In this document: positions 43,075 to 51,462 of the stretch, piece by piece
Position numbering within the stretch: position 1 is the first letter of the stretch
Layout: each line of letters starts with the position of its first letter
Source of the DNA: Ensifer adhaerens
Lineage (GTDB): Bacteria > Pseudomonadota > Alphaproteobacteria > Rhizobiales > Rhizobiaceae
NCBI RefSeq assembly: GCF_000697965.2
Contig: NZ_CP015880.1
Location: 1,984,001 to 2,048,000, forward strand
Direction: 5' to 3'
DNA length: 64,000 bases
Made by a program: the position numbers and the translations under genes
The notes under the pieces: model-generated
What the model was told of the DNA's origin: nothing
What the model saw: the letters and a program-made list of their open reading frames with translations, nothing else
Database searches by the model: none

Positions 43075-43269
43075 AGTCTTTACGCGTGCGCGTCCTTTTC
43101 CGGCGCTAACCGCTTGGAATCGATCAGCATGGCGTCCCCAAAAAAAGCGGCGCTTATCCGGCGCGGCTGCCGCCGTTCTGCGCCACGGGCCCCGATCTTT
43201 TGGCCATGAACCCCGAAAACCGATTGCGAAACAGGACCGGTTTTGCGATAAACGGGCACGTAAAGACCT
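43075..43269. repeat. Candidate ~195-bp element with terminal inverted repeats
   Basis: AGTCTTTACGCGTGC (43075-43089) and GCACGTAAAGACCT (43256-43269) form imperfect terminal inverted repeats, with AAAACCG/CGGTTTT (43217-43223 and 43238-43244) as an inner hairpin. It lies in the 354-base gap between the EF-G-like and GST genes. No ORF or obvious target duplication is seen. It may be a small non-autonomous mobile repeat. Confidence 0.4.
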
Positions 43270-43314
43270 GACGACCGATCCGCAAGCGTCCCTTCCGCAC
43301 TGGAGAATACGCGC

Positions 43315-43995
43315 ATGTCCCTTACGCTTTACCAGCATCCACTCGCTTCCTTCTGCCACAAGGTGCTCATCGCGCTTTACGAAAACGAGACCCCGTTCAA
43401 AAGCAGCCTGGTCGACCTGCTCGACCCGGAAGAAGCGGCCCGCTTCGCGGCGCTGTGGCCGGTCGGCAAGATGCCGGTCTTGACGGACAGCGCTCGCGAC
43501 GTGGTGATGCCGGAGACGTCGATCATCATCGAATATCTCGACCGCCATTATCCGGGACGCCAGCGGCTGATCCCCGATGACCCCGATATGGCTCTGAAAG
43601 CCCGGCTCTGGGATCGCTTCTTCGACAACTACATCCACGTGCCGATGCAGAAGATCGTCACTGACACGCTGCGGGGCCCGGGCGAAAACGACCACCGCGG
43701 CGTTGCCGACGCCCGCGCCGCGCTTGGCTTGGCCTATGGCATGGCCGACGCGCACTTCGCCACGCATGAATTTGCCGCGGGCGATACGTTCAGCCTTGCC
43801 GATTGCGCCGCCACCCCGGCTCTCTTTTATGGCGGCATCGTCGAGCCCTTCGATGAGACCCATCCGCATCTTGCGGTCTATTTCGAACGGCTGCTCGAAC
43901 GCGCGTCCGTCCGCCGGGTGCTCGCCGAGGCCCGTCCGTATTTCCATATGTTCCCCTACCGGAACCTGATGCCGGAGCGGTTCTTCGAGATGTAG
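43315..43995 (+). CDS. Glutathione S-transferase family protein
   Basis: A 226-aa GST-fold protein. The N-terminal thioredoxin-like half is LTLYQHPLASFCHKVLIALYENETPFKSSLVDLLDPEEAARFAALWPVGKMPVLTDSARDVVMPETSIIIEYLD. It has Ser/Cys at the catalytic position (PLASFCHK) and the cis-Pro and E-T-S motif for glutathione. The C-terminal helical half contains FSLADCAATPALFYGGIVEPFDETHPHLAVYFERLLERASVRRVLAEA. GGAG lies about 10 bases before the ATG. The CxxC-like FCHK and overall type suggest a beta/omega-like or nu-like GST. It converges on the small gene at 44078. Confidence 0.92.
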   Translation: MSLTLYQHPLASFCHKVLIALYENETPFKSSLVDLLDPEEAARFAALWPVGKMPVLTDSARDVVMPETSIIIEYLDRHYPGRQRLIPDDPDMALKARLWDRFFDNYIHVPMQKIVTDTLRGPGENDHRGVADARAALGLAYGMADAHFATHEFAAGDTFSLADCAATPALFYGGIVEPFDETHPHLAVYFERLLERASVRRVLAEARPYFHMFPYRNLMPERFFEM

Positions 43996-44077
43996 AGAAT
44001 GTCGCGCAAAAGGGCGCAGCGGGTTGCGATAGACAACTCAATCTGAAAATCGCGATGTGCTTCAGGCGCCGCCGGCG

Positions 44078-44323
44078 TCAATTGTCGGCGCGATGCCGCG
44101 TTGAACCACCCTGCTGCTCCAACCACATGGCGTTTTCGAACAGCACCCGCTCGTCGGCAATGCCCCTGCGGAACTGGCCCGTGATGTGGCGGGCCAGCCG
44201 GTCGGCACGTTTGCCGTAGCGCGGGATGTCGCACCAGATGCAGACCCGGTCGAAGGTGCGTTGCAGCATATCAAGATCGTCGGGGCCGATCGGGCCGTCC
44301 GGTTCGCGTGCAAACTCCTGCAT
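44078..44323 (-). CDS. Small hypothetical protein (81 aa)
   Basis: A soluble 81-aa protein with a strong AGGAGG Shine-Dalgarno before the ATG. The sequence MQEFAREPDGPIGPDDLDMLQRTFDRVCIWCDIPRYGKRADRLARHITGQFRRGIADERVLFENAMW has a helical pattern and a CxxC pair (VCIWCD). It matches the character of conserved rhizobial small proteins of unknown function. A longer in-frame start at 44377 lacks an RBS. The gene is isolated: a GST converges on it, and 468 bases separate it from the next outer-membrane protein gene. Function unknown. Confidence 0.75.
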   Translation of the reverse strand: MQEFAREPDGPIGPDDLDMLQRTFDRVCIWCDIPRYGKRADRLARHITGQFRRGIADERVLFENAMWLEQQGGSTRHRADN

Positions 44324-44791
44324 TGAAACCTCCTGGCTGCCAAGGGCCGGCGCGCCGCTATCCGCGTACGCCGCCAACCGCGGGTCGAAACCAATTGTGC
44401 CTTTCAGGGCGGACGCTCTTACGAATGCCCGCCGGCTGCGGCGGAAGTGACGCGTGGCACTTGCTTCCGCTCAATCGCCGTTGCACGGACACCCGATCTC
44501 GGCGAAGGCCTGGTCGATCCGGTCCATTGCGTGCAGGAGAAGCGCCTGTGGCCTGGCCGTCCGAGACATTCCGCGACCGCCCGTATCGGGACGAAAACGC
44601 GAACGATCTTACAGCCGCCGGAGCCGCATCCTGCCCAGCGAAGGCGGCAGTATGCGCCGATCGGGAGATAAAGCAACGTCGCCGCACGCGAACCCTGCCG
44701 CGATCGGTCGTTTCCGGACGAAGGTCACGCGTCATCCATGCCTCCGCCGGCCGAAACGGCGCCGGCGGGGCATGCGAGGCTTGGCTCAAGC
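44324..44791. other. Intergenic region, no gene supported
   Basis: 468 bases between the small hypothetical gene and an outer-membrane protein gene. Several overlapping ORFs in various frames have no RBS, domain or credible composition. No repeat of the classes seen elsewhere was found. Confidence 0.4.
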
Positions 44792-45769
44792 CTACTTCAC
44801 CTGGGCCGGCGGCGTGCCGATCGGGAAGGCGATGGTGACGAAACCGGCCGTGCCTTCTGGCCGGTTCTTGGCGCCAAATTCCTGGAAGACCTTGAGCGTC
44901 AGCGATACCGGCGTCTCGGCCATCTTGAAATTGTAGCCCATGGTGCCGCCGATCGCGGCAATACGGCCCTTGAACGGGCCGAGCCTTGCGCCGGCGCCAC
45001 TGTCGCCGGTCACCTGCTGGTAGAAGTAGCCTGCAACGCCGGCGGAGAACTCCTGGCCGAAGTGCTTGGTAACGGCCCATTCCGCGTGGAATTCCGTACC
45101 TGTGCGGTAGTCCGTCGCCGGGTTCTCGCCGTTGAAGGTGAAGCCCGCGGCGCCCGAGATGTCGAAGCCCGTTTCCGGATTGAACCAAGTGCCGGCGAGC
45201 GTGAAGTCGCCAGCCCAGCGGTTGAACGAGAGATTGGCGAGCTGCCCCTTCTGGTAGTCGCCGATCGGCACGTTGACCGAGGCGTTCGCCGTCCAGTGGA
45301 AATCGCCCTCGTGCCAGCCGAGAACCGCGCCCAACACGGGGTCGCCGATAGTGAAGATAGAATCGCTGACCGAGGCCGAGCGACCGGCCCTTGGCGCCGA
45401 AAGCGTAGCGTCGATATCCGGCCCCCCGAAGGGCACGATCGCGGTGAAGCCGAGATTGCCGCCGAGCACTTCTTCGGGCATCACCCAGAGGCCGGTGCCG
45501 AAGATGCCGATCAGCGTCGCATCGACCTCGCCGACGATCTCGCCACCGAGCGGAAGCTGCTTGTTGCCCTTGAGCTCGCCCACATAGAAGTAGGTGTCGT
45601 TCTGGAAATAGGTCCCGGGCGGCGCCAAAAGGCCGGCCATCGGGCCACGTGCGCCGAGCAGATAGAAGCCGGCACCGTTTTCGGCCGCATTCGCCGTCAA
45701 GGGCGCCGCAACGCAACACAGGCCCGCAACGGTTGCCGATGCGGACAACAGACGCTTTACAACGCTCAT
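44792..45769 (-). CDS. Outer-membrane beta-barrel protein of the phenol-MetA/SphA type
   Basis: A 325-aa protein with a signal peptide (MSVVKRLLSASATVAGLCCVAAPLTANA), then a beta-rich mature part with alternating aromatic strands (GAGFYLLGARGPMAGLLAPPGTYFQNDTYFYVGELKG, WHEGDFHWTANASVNVPIGDYQKG). This matches the MetA-pathway-of-phenol-degradation/SphA outer-membrane family (PF13557), thought to help uptake of hydrophobic or aromatic compounds. There is no catabolic operon adjacent to support a substrate. AAGGGG lies before the ATG at 45769. A longer in-frame start (45808) is not preferred. Confidence 0.82.
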   Translation of the reverse strand: MSVVKRLLSASATVAGLCCVAAPLTANAAENGAGFYLLGARGPMAGLLAPPGTYFQNDTYFYVGELKGNKQLPLGGEIVGEVDATLIGIFGTGLWVMPEEVLGGNLGFTAIVPFGGPDIDATLSAPRAGRSASVSDSIFTIGDPVLGAVLGWHEGDFHWTANASVNVPIGDYQKGQLANLSFNRWAGDFTLAGTWFNPETGFDISGAAGFTFNGENPATDYRTGTEFHAEWAVTKHFGQEFSAGVAGYFYQQVTGDSGAGARLGPFKGRIAAIGGTMGYNFKMAETPVSLTLKVFQEFGAKNRPEGTAGFVTIAFPIGTPPAQVK

Positions 45770-46007
45770 CGAGTGATTCCCCTTAATCTCTCGACGAAAC
45801 GATAACATTTTGCCGTGTTCAAGCCAGCCCTAAGAAACCGGAGCTGCAACCACCGCAACATCCGATTGCAGAGTGTTGCAGGCCTGCACACTGGGCCCGC
45901 GCCGCGGACGCGGCCTCTTTGAGCGCCACTTGACCGCCGCTGTCGCCTTCGGCTTTCATCCGGTGAAGCTTGCGTTCCCGTTCCCCACCAGCAAAGGACC
46001 AGAGACC

Positions 46008-47057
46008 ATGGAATACCGGCTGCTCGGCCGTTCCGGCCTGAAAATCTCTGTCATCACCATGGGCACAATGACGATCGGCGGCCGCGGCAAGTTCGCCGAG
46101 GTCGGCAATGTCGGGCTGAAGGAGGCGCGCCGCTATGTCGACCTCTGCCTCGATGCCGGCGTCAACCTGATCGACACGGCCGACATCTATTCGACCGGCC
46201 ATTGCGAGGAGATCATCGGCGAGGTCCTCGGCGGCCAGCGCAAAGGCGGTGTGCTCGTCGCCACCAAGGCGCGCTTTTCGATGGGGCCGGGGCCGAACGA
46301 CGGCGGGCTCTCGCGCCAGCACCTGATTGCCGCTTGCGAGGCGAGCCTGAAGCGGCTGAACACCGACGTCATAGATCTCTACCAGGTGCATGAATGGGAC
46401 GGCCTAACACCGCTCGAAGAAACGATGGAGGCGCTCGACAGCCTCGTTCGCAGCGGCAAGGTCCGCTATATCGGCTGCTCCAACTATTCCGGCTGGCACA
46501 TCATGAAGGCGCTCGGCGTCAGCGCGCTTGGAGGCCGCCAGCGCTTCATCAGCCAGCAAATCCACTACACGCTCGAGGCCCGCGAGGCTGAATACGAGCT
46601 GATGCCGATCGCCATCGACCAGGGGCTCGGCGTGCTCGTCTGGAGCCCGCTTGCCGGCGGACTTCTCTCCGGCAAGCACCGGCGAAACGAGACACCGGAA
46701 GGCACCCGCCAGCTTGCCGGCTGGAAGGAGCCGCCGATCCGCGACGAGGAGCGGCTCTGGAAGATCGTCGACATGCTCGTTGCCATCGCCGCCGAGCGCG
46801 GCGTGTCGCCGGCGCAAGTTGCGCTCGCCTGGCTGATCGGTCGCAGGGGCGTAACTTCCGTCATCATCGGCGGGCGGACCGAGGCGCAGTTCTCAGACAA
46901 CCTCGCCGCCGCAAATCTGAAGCTCTCCGACGAGGAGCGCGAACTGCTCGACGCCGTCAGCCTACCGCCGGTGATCTACCCCTACTGGCACCAGCTCTGG
47001 ACCGCCAGGGACAGGCTCGGCGAGGCCGACCTGTCGTTGCTCGGGCCGCATGTCTGA
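46008..47057 (+). CDS. Aldo/keto reductase (AKR, beta-subunit Kv-like)
   Basis: A 349-aa AKR. It begins MEYRLLGRSGLKISVITMGTMTIGG, as in the potassium-channel-beta/YghZ-like AKR subgroup. The active site is CLDAGVNLIDTADIYSTGHCEEIIG (Asp, Tyr), VLVATKARFSMGPGPNDGGLSRQHL (Lys) and DLYQVHEWD (His). The nucleotide-binding loop is IIGGRTEAQFSDNLAAANL. AAAGGACCAGAGACC is just upstream of the ATG; the upstream in-frame extension is not used. It probably reduces an aldehyde or ketone with NADPH. It is the third AKR in the window, with no shared context. Confidence 0.92.
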   Translation: MEYRLLGRSGLKISVITMGTMTIGGRGKFAEVGNVGLKEARRYVDLCLDAGVNLIDTADIYSTGHCEEIIGEVLGGQRKGGVLVATKARFSMGPGPNDGGLSRQHLIAACEASLKRLNTDVIDLYQVHEWDGLTPLEETMEALDSLVRSGKVRYIGCSNYSGWHIMKALGVSALGGRQRFISQQIHYTLEAREAEYELMPIAIDQGLGVLVWSPLAGGLLSGKHRRNETPEGTRQLAGWKEPPIRDEERLWKIVDMLVAIAAERGVSPAQVALAWLIGRRGVTSVIIGGRTEAQFSDNLAAANLKLSDEERELLDAVSLPPVIYPYWHQLWTARDRLGEADLSLLGPHV

Positions 47058-47155
47058 CGCACGTGGGAACGGACCTGCGACCCGGGCCGAGTGTCCGGGC
47101 CGTCAGGATGAAACCAAGGCGTGTCCCTTGCGCGTTACGATAAGCTGAAAGCGCC

Positions 47156-47779
47156 CTATTTCGCAGCGAAGCAATAGAACAGCCCCGCGCCGCCGGTGCC
47201 CTTGAAGGCCTCGACGGTGCAGCCGCCCCGCGTCGCGTGCGAAGAGTTCCAGGATTTGGCCTCGGCGGAATCGTTCAATCCGGTGCGGTCGCTGTGGCCG
47301 ACGATCGCCGCGCCGTCGGCGCCGCCCATCGTCCAGTTGCCGCAGGTGTCCGGTGCCGCCGTGCCATCGGCTTTCGAGCCCGTCAGAATGTCGTGGCGGT
47401 TGGGCGTATCGCCGCGCCCGTTGATCACCTCGCCCTTTTCATTGAGCGCCGTCTGCTTCGTCAGGTTGTTCTTGTCGCTGTGGAGCGATGCGACGTCATC
47501 GGCGATCTTCTCGCCCTTGGCGTTGTACCAGGGGCCTGCGCCGATCCGGTCCTTGGCGTTCTCAGCGTCGGTGGAAAGATAGGCCTTCCAGCTCTTGCCC
47601 GTCGCCCCCGCTGCCTTGGCGAGCGTATCGCAATAGGCGTCCGCCCCCGTGAGGCCGCCCAGATCGCCGCCCTTTCCGGGGTTCACGCTGGTGACGAAGA
47701 AACTCATGCTGGTGTCCTGCGCATAGGCCGCGCCGGAACAGGCCAAGGCGAATGCGATTGCTGCTAATGCGCGCTTCAT
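47156..47779 (-). CDS. Secreted lectin-like/DUF1554-type protein
   Basis: A 207-aa secreted protein. Signal peptide MKRALAAIAFALACSGAAYA (cleavage ~residue 20). The mature part begins QDTSMSFFVTSVNPGKGGDLGGLTGADAYCDTLAKAAG and includes KSWKAYLSTDAENAKDRIGAGPWYNAKG, NGRGDTPNRHDILTGS and DTCGNWTMGGADGAAIVGHSDRTG, ending GGAGLFYCFAAK. This is the pattern of the DUF1554/C-type-lectin-like secreted family found in many proteobacteria. Paired cysteines fit an extracytoplasmic location. The ATG at 47779 has GGGAGAG nearby. Function unknown. Confidence 0.85.
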   Translation of the reverse strand: MKRALAAIAFALACSGAAYAQDTSMSFFVTSVNPGKGGDLGGLTGADAYCDTLAKAAGATGKSWKAYLSTDAENAKDRIGAGPWYNAKGEKIADDVASLHSDKNNLTKQTALNEKGEVINGRGDTPNRHDILTGSKADGTAAPDTCGNWTMGGADGAAIVGHSDRTGLNDSAEAKSWNSSHATRGGCTVEAFKGTGGAGLFYCFAAK

Positions 47780-47919
47780 GGCTTTCTCTCCCATCAACTG
47801 TGCCGAAAAGCCTATCGGCCGCCGCCAACCGAGTAAAATCGAATTGCCGTGATGGAGACCGCGCCATCTCAACGGGTGGCGACGCAACGCGCGGCGACCT
47901 CTGCGCCACGTCAGGTGAA

Positions 47920-48170
47920 GGGCGATCCAAGCGGCAAGAGCCCCGACCGGGGTGAGGATGGCCCCTTTGCAGCAAAAGCGCTGCCCCTCACCCCCTGCCG
48001 GGACCTTCTCCCCGTCACGACGGCGAGAAGGAGACGTGGTCACCCGCTCCCCCCACAGAAACCTGGCCTACCTTAGGTTTGTGAGATCAGCCGCCGAGTG
48101 ACGGTGCCCCCGTCGTCCATGTCCCCTCTCCCCGCGTGGCGGGCAGAGCGTTAGGGTGAGGGGCAGAGCC
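47920..48170. repeat. Two RIME-like elements in 505-base intergenic region
   Basis: CCTTCTCCCCG with partner CGGCGAGAAGG spans 48004-48031. The second, CCTCTCCCCGCGTGGCGGGCAGAG, lies at ~48123-48148 and is followed by GTTAGGGTGAGGGGCAGAG. A related CCCCTCACCCCC and CTTTGCAGCAAAAG hairpin lies at 47960-47995. The two units are ~120 bases apart and face each other. They fill most of 47780-48284, upstream of the RES-Xre module. Confidence 0.6.
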
Positions 48171-48245
48171 GGGCGCGTTCGCTCGGCAGTGCAAACAGGC
48201 ATCAGCCGGCTAACCCTTGACTTTCCGCCCAACATCGCCATTTCA

Positions 48246-48257
48246 TATCATATGATA
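48246..48257. promoter_or_regulatory. Palindrome TATCATATGATA upstream of antitoxin gene
   Basis: A perfect 12-bp palindrome sits 27 bases before the Xre-type antitoxin start, in a low-GC patch, and overlaps the expected promoter region. It is a likely binding site for autoregulation by the antitoxin or the antitoxin-toxin complex. Confidence 0.55.
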
Positions 48258-48284
48258 CACTCAGTCACCGCATAGGAGACATTC

Positions 48285-48677
48285 ATGGCCCTCGCGCAAC
48301 CGGCTTTCGCACCCGCCCGGCAGGAAGAAGCTGTGATCGTAAAGGCGGTGGTGAAAGCCTGCGACCTCTGGAACCTCACCAATAGGGAGGCGGCCCAGCT
48401 CTTCGACGTGCCGATCGCCACCTGGAACCGCATGAAGGCCGGCGACTTCAAGGGCAGGCTCGACCAGGACAAGCGCATGCGCGCGAGCCTGATCGTCGGC
48501 ATCTTCAAGGGCCTGCGGCTGTTCTTCAACGGGCCGCTTACCTATCAATGGCCGAAGGCGGTCAACACCGGCCCGCTGTTTTCCGGCCGCTCGCCGGTCG
48601 ACCTGATGATCGAGGGCGGCATTCCCGTGATGATGAAGGTCAGGCGCTATCTCGACGGGTTGCGCGGCGGCCTATGA
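48285..48677 (+). CDS. Xre/MbcA/ParS-type antitoxin of RES-Xre module
   Basis: A 130-aa antitoxin. The N-terminal half has a helix-turn-helix-like region (VKACDLWNLTNREAAQLFDVPIATWNRMKAGDFKGRL, residues ~24-60). The C-terminal half (KGLRLFFNGPLTYQWPKAVNTGPLFSGRSPVDLMIEGGIPVMMKVRRYLDGL) is the MbcA/ParS/Xre toxin-binding domain (DUF2384-like) that packs on the RES toxin. An AGGAGA Shine-Dalgarno lies upstream and a TATCATATGATA palindrome precedes it. Its TGA overlaps the ATG of the RES gene (ATGA), the usual translational coupling of this module. Confidence 0.92.
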   Translation: MALAQPAFAPARQEEAVIVKAVVKACDLWNLTNREAAQLFDVPIATWNRMKAGDFKGRLDQDKRMRASLIVGIFKGLRLFFNGPLTYQWPKAVNTGPLFSGRSPVDLMIEGGIPVMMKVRRYLDGLRGGL

Positions 48678-49369
48678 TCGCGCTGCCGGAAATCGACTTC
48701 AACGAGCCGGCAACCGTCCGGCTGATCTCGACCGCCTATATCGGCGAGCCCGCGGTCAAGCCGCTCGCCGACGATGACGACGAGATCGAGATCCTCAACC
48801 GGCTGGAGGCGATGACCTCGGCGCGGCTGAGCCCGCTCGCTCTGCCCATCGGCGTCGATCCTGCCGAACTCCTGAACGAGACCTTCGGCTACGGCTGGTC
48901 GCTGATCAATGCCGCCTTCTGCCATGCCCGGCCTCCAGGCAACCGCTTCAACGGCGAGGAGCGCGGCGCCTGGTACTGTGCCTTCGGCCCGCGGGCACTC
49001 CAGACCTGCCAGGCGGAAATCGTCTATCACCGCACCCGGGCGCTTCGCGAGGCCGGCAGCTTTCACGACATCGGTCGCTACCGCGAACTGATCGCCGGCT
49101 TCACCTGCCGCTTCCATGACGTGCGCGGCGAAGTGGACGCCGCCTATCTCTCCCCCGACACCGCCGTCGCCTACCCCGCCGGCCAGGCGCTCGCCGCCAC
49201 CATTCTTGCAGAAGGCGGCAACGGCCTGATCTATCCGTCGGCCCGTGATCCCGAGGGCACGTGCCTCGCCGTGTTCCGCCCCTCGGTCATCCAGAACGTC
49301 CGCCAGGGCCACACCATCACCTTTGAATGGACGGGCAAAGCAGAGCCACGCATCATCGAAGAAACCTGA
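48674..49369 (+). CDS. RES-domain toxin (NAD+-consuming type)
   Basis: A 231-aa toxin carrying the RES domain, named for conserved Arg, Glu and Ser. Relevant segments are VRLISTAYIG, RFNGEERGAWYCAFGPRALQTCQAEIVYHR (Arg/Glu region, residues ~98-126) and GNGLIYPSARDPEGTCLAVF (Ser, ~194). RES toxins characterised in Pseudomonas, Mycobacterium and Photorhabdus degrade NAD+ by NADase or phosphorolysis to block growth, and are neutralised by the upstream Xre-type antitoxin. The start ATG at 48674 overlaps the antitoxin stop. Activity for this member is inferred, not shown. Chromosomal location next to repeats suits a mobile module. Confidence 0.92.
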   Translation: MIALPEIDFNEPATVRLISTAYIGEPAVKPLADDDDEIEILNRLEAMTSARLSPLALPIGVDPAELLNETFGYGWSLINAAFCHARPPGNRFNGEERGAWYCAFGPRALQTCQAEIVYHRTRALREAGSFHDIGRYRELIAGFTCRFHDVRGEVDAAYLSPDTAVAYPAGQALAATILAEGGNGLIYPSARDPEGTCLAVFRPSVIQNVRQGHTITFEWTGKAEPRIIEET

Positions 49370-49554
49370 GCGGCTGGCGCGAAGGCGTTTCTTTCTTGCC
49401 ATCGCAATTTTGCGGTAATGCGCCCGTTGGAGAAGGGCTCGCTTTCCGGATTTCGGCGCCTCGAGCGGCCCGGCCGGTACGGCAGAAACTGAAAACGTAT
49501 AAATCAGATTGTTATTGACGCTTTGCCAGGCTGGACGCGTGTCCCCGTCCCTCC

Positions 49555-49745
49555 GGTTCCTTGCCCCCAACTCCCTCGCCCGCTGATCGGGAAAGGGAAC
49601 GGCAGCGGCCCGGCTCCGCCTACCCTTCGGTTCCCCTGCCCGCCCCGCAGAGGGAACCGCTCGCGCCCAGGCGCAGGATGTGGACGCCGAGAGCGCTGCA
49701 AGGTCCCTTCTCCCCGCTCGCCCCGCGGGGAGAAGGTGACCGCAG
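49555..49745. repeat. RIME-like element(s) downstream of RES-Xre module
   Basis: CCTTCTCCCCG at 49706-49716 and CGGGGAGAAGG at 49726-49736 form an 11-bp stem. A more decayed unit (TCCCTCGCCCGCTGATCGGGAAAGGGA) lies at 49575-49605. These fill most of the 430-base gap 49370-49799, in which no gene is supported. A copy on each side of the toxin-antitoxin pair is notable. Confidence 0.6.
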
Positions 49746-49799
49746 ACGGGATTAGACAGAGACTGCCTCCCAGGCCACAGCGTCGACCACGAGGACCGA

Positions 49800-50240
49800 A
49801 TGACGATTACACTCCTGCCCGTCGATACCGTCGATGCCGATGTCATCCGAAGGCTCGACGTTCACGAAAACCAGATGGATTTCATCGCCAGCAACGACGA
49901 ATCTCTCGAAGAACTCGGCGAACGCCCCGAATGCGTCGGTTTTGCCGTGATGGCCGAAGGCGCGCCGGTGGGTATCGCCATGTATGCGCTCGACCCCGAT
50001 GACGGCAACCACTGGATCTACCGGCTGATGATCGATGCCCGCCACCAGGGCAAGGGCTATGGCGCCATGGCGCTCGCAGCCCTCCTGGACCACATGGCCA
50101 AGATCCCTGAATGCGGCGACATCTATCTCGGCGTCTACCCGGAAAACACCCGCGCCCACGCCCTCTACCACCGCTTCGGTTTCCGCGAGACCGGCATGGT
50201 CCTCGGCGAGGAAAAGGTCATGCGGCTCGACCGCAACTAG
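49800..50240 (+). CDS. GNAT family N-acetyltransferase (diamine/SpeG-like)
   Basis: A 146-aa GNAT enzyme. The acetyl-CoA-binding core is NHWIYRLMIDARHQGKGYGAMALAALLDHM (R-x-x-G-x-G/A pattern: QGKGYG). The C-terminal strand is GVYPENTRAHALYHRFGFRETGMVLGEEKVMRL, as in diamine/spermidine acetyltransferase-like proteins. ATG is at 49800. It may acetylate polyamines or a related amine, but this is by family resemblance only. It is followed after 112 bases by a GrpB gene on the same strand and separated from the RES-Xre pair by repeats. Confidence 0.9.
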   Translation: MTITLLPVDTVDADVIRRLDVHENQMDFIASNDESLEELGERPECVGFAVMAEGAPVGIAMYALDPDDGNHWIYRLMIDARHQGKGYGAMALAALLDHMAKIPECGDIYLGVYPENTRAHALYHRFGFRETGMVLGEEKVMRLDRN

Positions 50241-50352
50241 ACGGTGGCGCGATCCGACCAAACAACCTTCCTCCGTCCAGGCGGGGGAAGGTCCATGAAT
50301 TCGTTCCGGGTGCTACCATGACACCACCGTCAAGAACCCGGAGCAAGCCGCC

Positions 50353-50862
50353 GTGCCGCTGACCAGCCAGATTTCAGTCTATGATCCGCGATGGCCCGAT
50401 CTGTTTCTCTCCGAGCAGCAGCGCATCCGCAGCGTATTCGCAAATGCGCTCGTCACGATCCACCATGTCGGCAGCACCGCCGTCCCCGGTCTCGCCGCGA
50501 AGCCGGAAATCGACCTTCTGGTCGAGGTGTCCGAGCATCGCGACGTGGGCGATGTGACGGAGCGGATGAAATCGCTTGGATATGTTCGCGGCACGGACCT
50601 TTCGCAGGACCACCACTTCTATCGGCGCGACGTCAATGGCGTTCGAACCCACAAGGTCCATGTGTGCCCGTCAGGACATTGGCAGATTGCAAGAATGCTG
50701 CGGTTTCGCGATCTTCTGCGGCAGGATCCGGACCTCAGCGCCCGCTATCAGGCGCTGAAGCTGCACCTCGAAGCCACGAACCAGCATGGCATCGGCGAGT
50801 ACCTCGCCTCGAAGGCTCCCTTCATCGACGCTGTCTTGGCGCACAAGCGCGAGCGAGATTGA
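50353..50862 (+). CDS. GrpB family protein (UPF0157)
   Basis: A 169-aa protein of the GrpB/UPF0157 family, which has a nucleotidyltransferase-like core. Diagnostic blocks are ISVYDPRWPDLFLSEQQRIR, IHHVGSTAVPGLAAKPEIDLLVEV (GS and D-x-D/E-like metal site), HHFYRRDVNGVRTHKVHV and RFRDLLRQDPDLSARYQALK. GTG start at 50353. The original grpB was associated with dephospho-CoA kinase fusions; the biochemical role remains unclear. It has no operon partner of known function. Confidence 0.9.
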   Translation: MPLTSQISVYDPRWPDLFLSEQQRIRSVFANALVTIHHVGSTAVPGLAAKPEIDLLVEVSEHRDVGDVTERMKSLGYVRGTDLSQDHHFYRRDVNGVRTHKVHVCPSGHWQIARMLRFRDLLRQDPDLSARYQALKLHLEATNQHGIGEYLASKAPFIDAVLAHKRERD

Positions 50863-50934
50863 TATCCGGCCCCGATTGCGGACATCCCGCCATCGGGGCA
50901 CTATGCCGCCTCGGTACAATAGCGGGAGCGGCTC

Positions 50935-51336
50935 ATGCTTGACGGCTCATGTCACTGCGGCAATGCGAAGTGGACGCTCAAAGGCGACCCCGGCCCGATC
51001 ACCGCCTGCAACTGCACGCTCTGCCACCGCTACGGCACGCTCTGGGCCTATGACTACGAAGGCGAGCGCATCGCAGTCAGCGGCGAACTCACCGCCTATA
51101 CCCGCGCCGACGAGAAGGACCCGACGCTCGAAATCCTCTTCTGCCCGACCTGCGCCGGCGTCGTCGCCTGGCGCAGCCTCAACCTCGACGCACGAGGCCG
51201 CCGGCGCATCGCCGTCAATGTCAGACTGGCCGCGCTGGACCGGGTCGCAAACCTTCCCATCGACCATTTCGATGGCTTCGATACCTTCGAGGACCTGGCA
51301 CCGGATGGCCGCTGCGTGCGCGATCTGTGGGCGTGA
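50935..51336 (+). CDS. GFA family protein (CENP-V/glutathione-dependent formaldehyde-activating-like)
   Basis: A 133-aa zinc protein. Zinc-binding cysteines are in GSCHCGNAKW (C6, C8), TACNCTLCHRYG (C25, C27, C30) and FCPTCAGVVAW (CxxC ~96-99), the full GFA/CENP-V pattern. The family includes an enzyme proposed to speed S-hydroxymethylglutathione formation, but most members lack that proof. It is 72 bases downstream of the GrpB gene on the same strand. Function here is inferred to be a small cytosolic Zn protein; substrate unknown. Confidence 0.92.
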   Translation: MLDGSCHCGNAKWTLKGDPGPITACNCTLCHRYGTLWAYDYEGERIAVSGELTAYTRADEKDPTLEILFCPTCAGVVAWRSLNLDARGRRRIAVNVRLAALDRVANLPIDHFDGFDTFEDLAPDGRCVRDLWA

Positions 51337-51462
51337 CCAGTGAACACAAGCATCGGTTGAGGCGAACTGATACTCAATATCCGGGGATGAGGGTATACGA
51401 AGCATGGCGAGGCGCTGCTTTTCCGGATGACTTATTCCGGTGTGCTGCGTAGCCTGGAGAGC

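Noticed and set aside
43027..43947. Minus-strand 306-codon ORF across the EF-G-like/GST gap
   Set aside because: Antisense to the GST gene with clear motifs; the remainder spans the repeat-like element.
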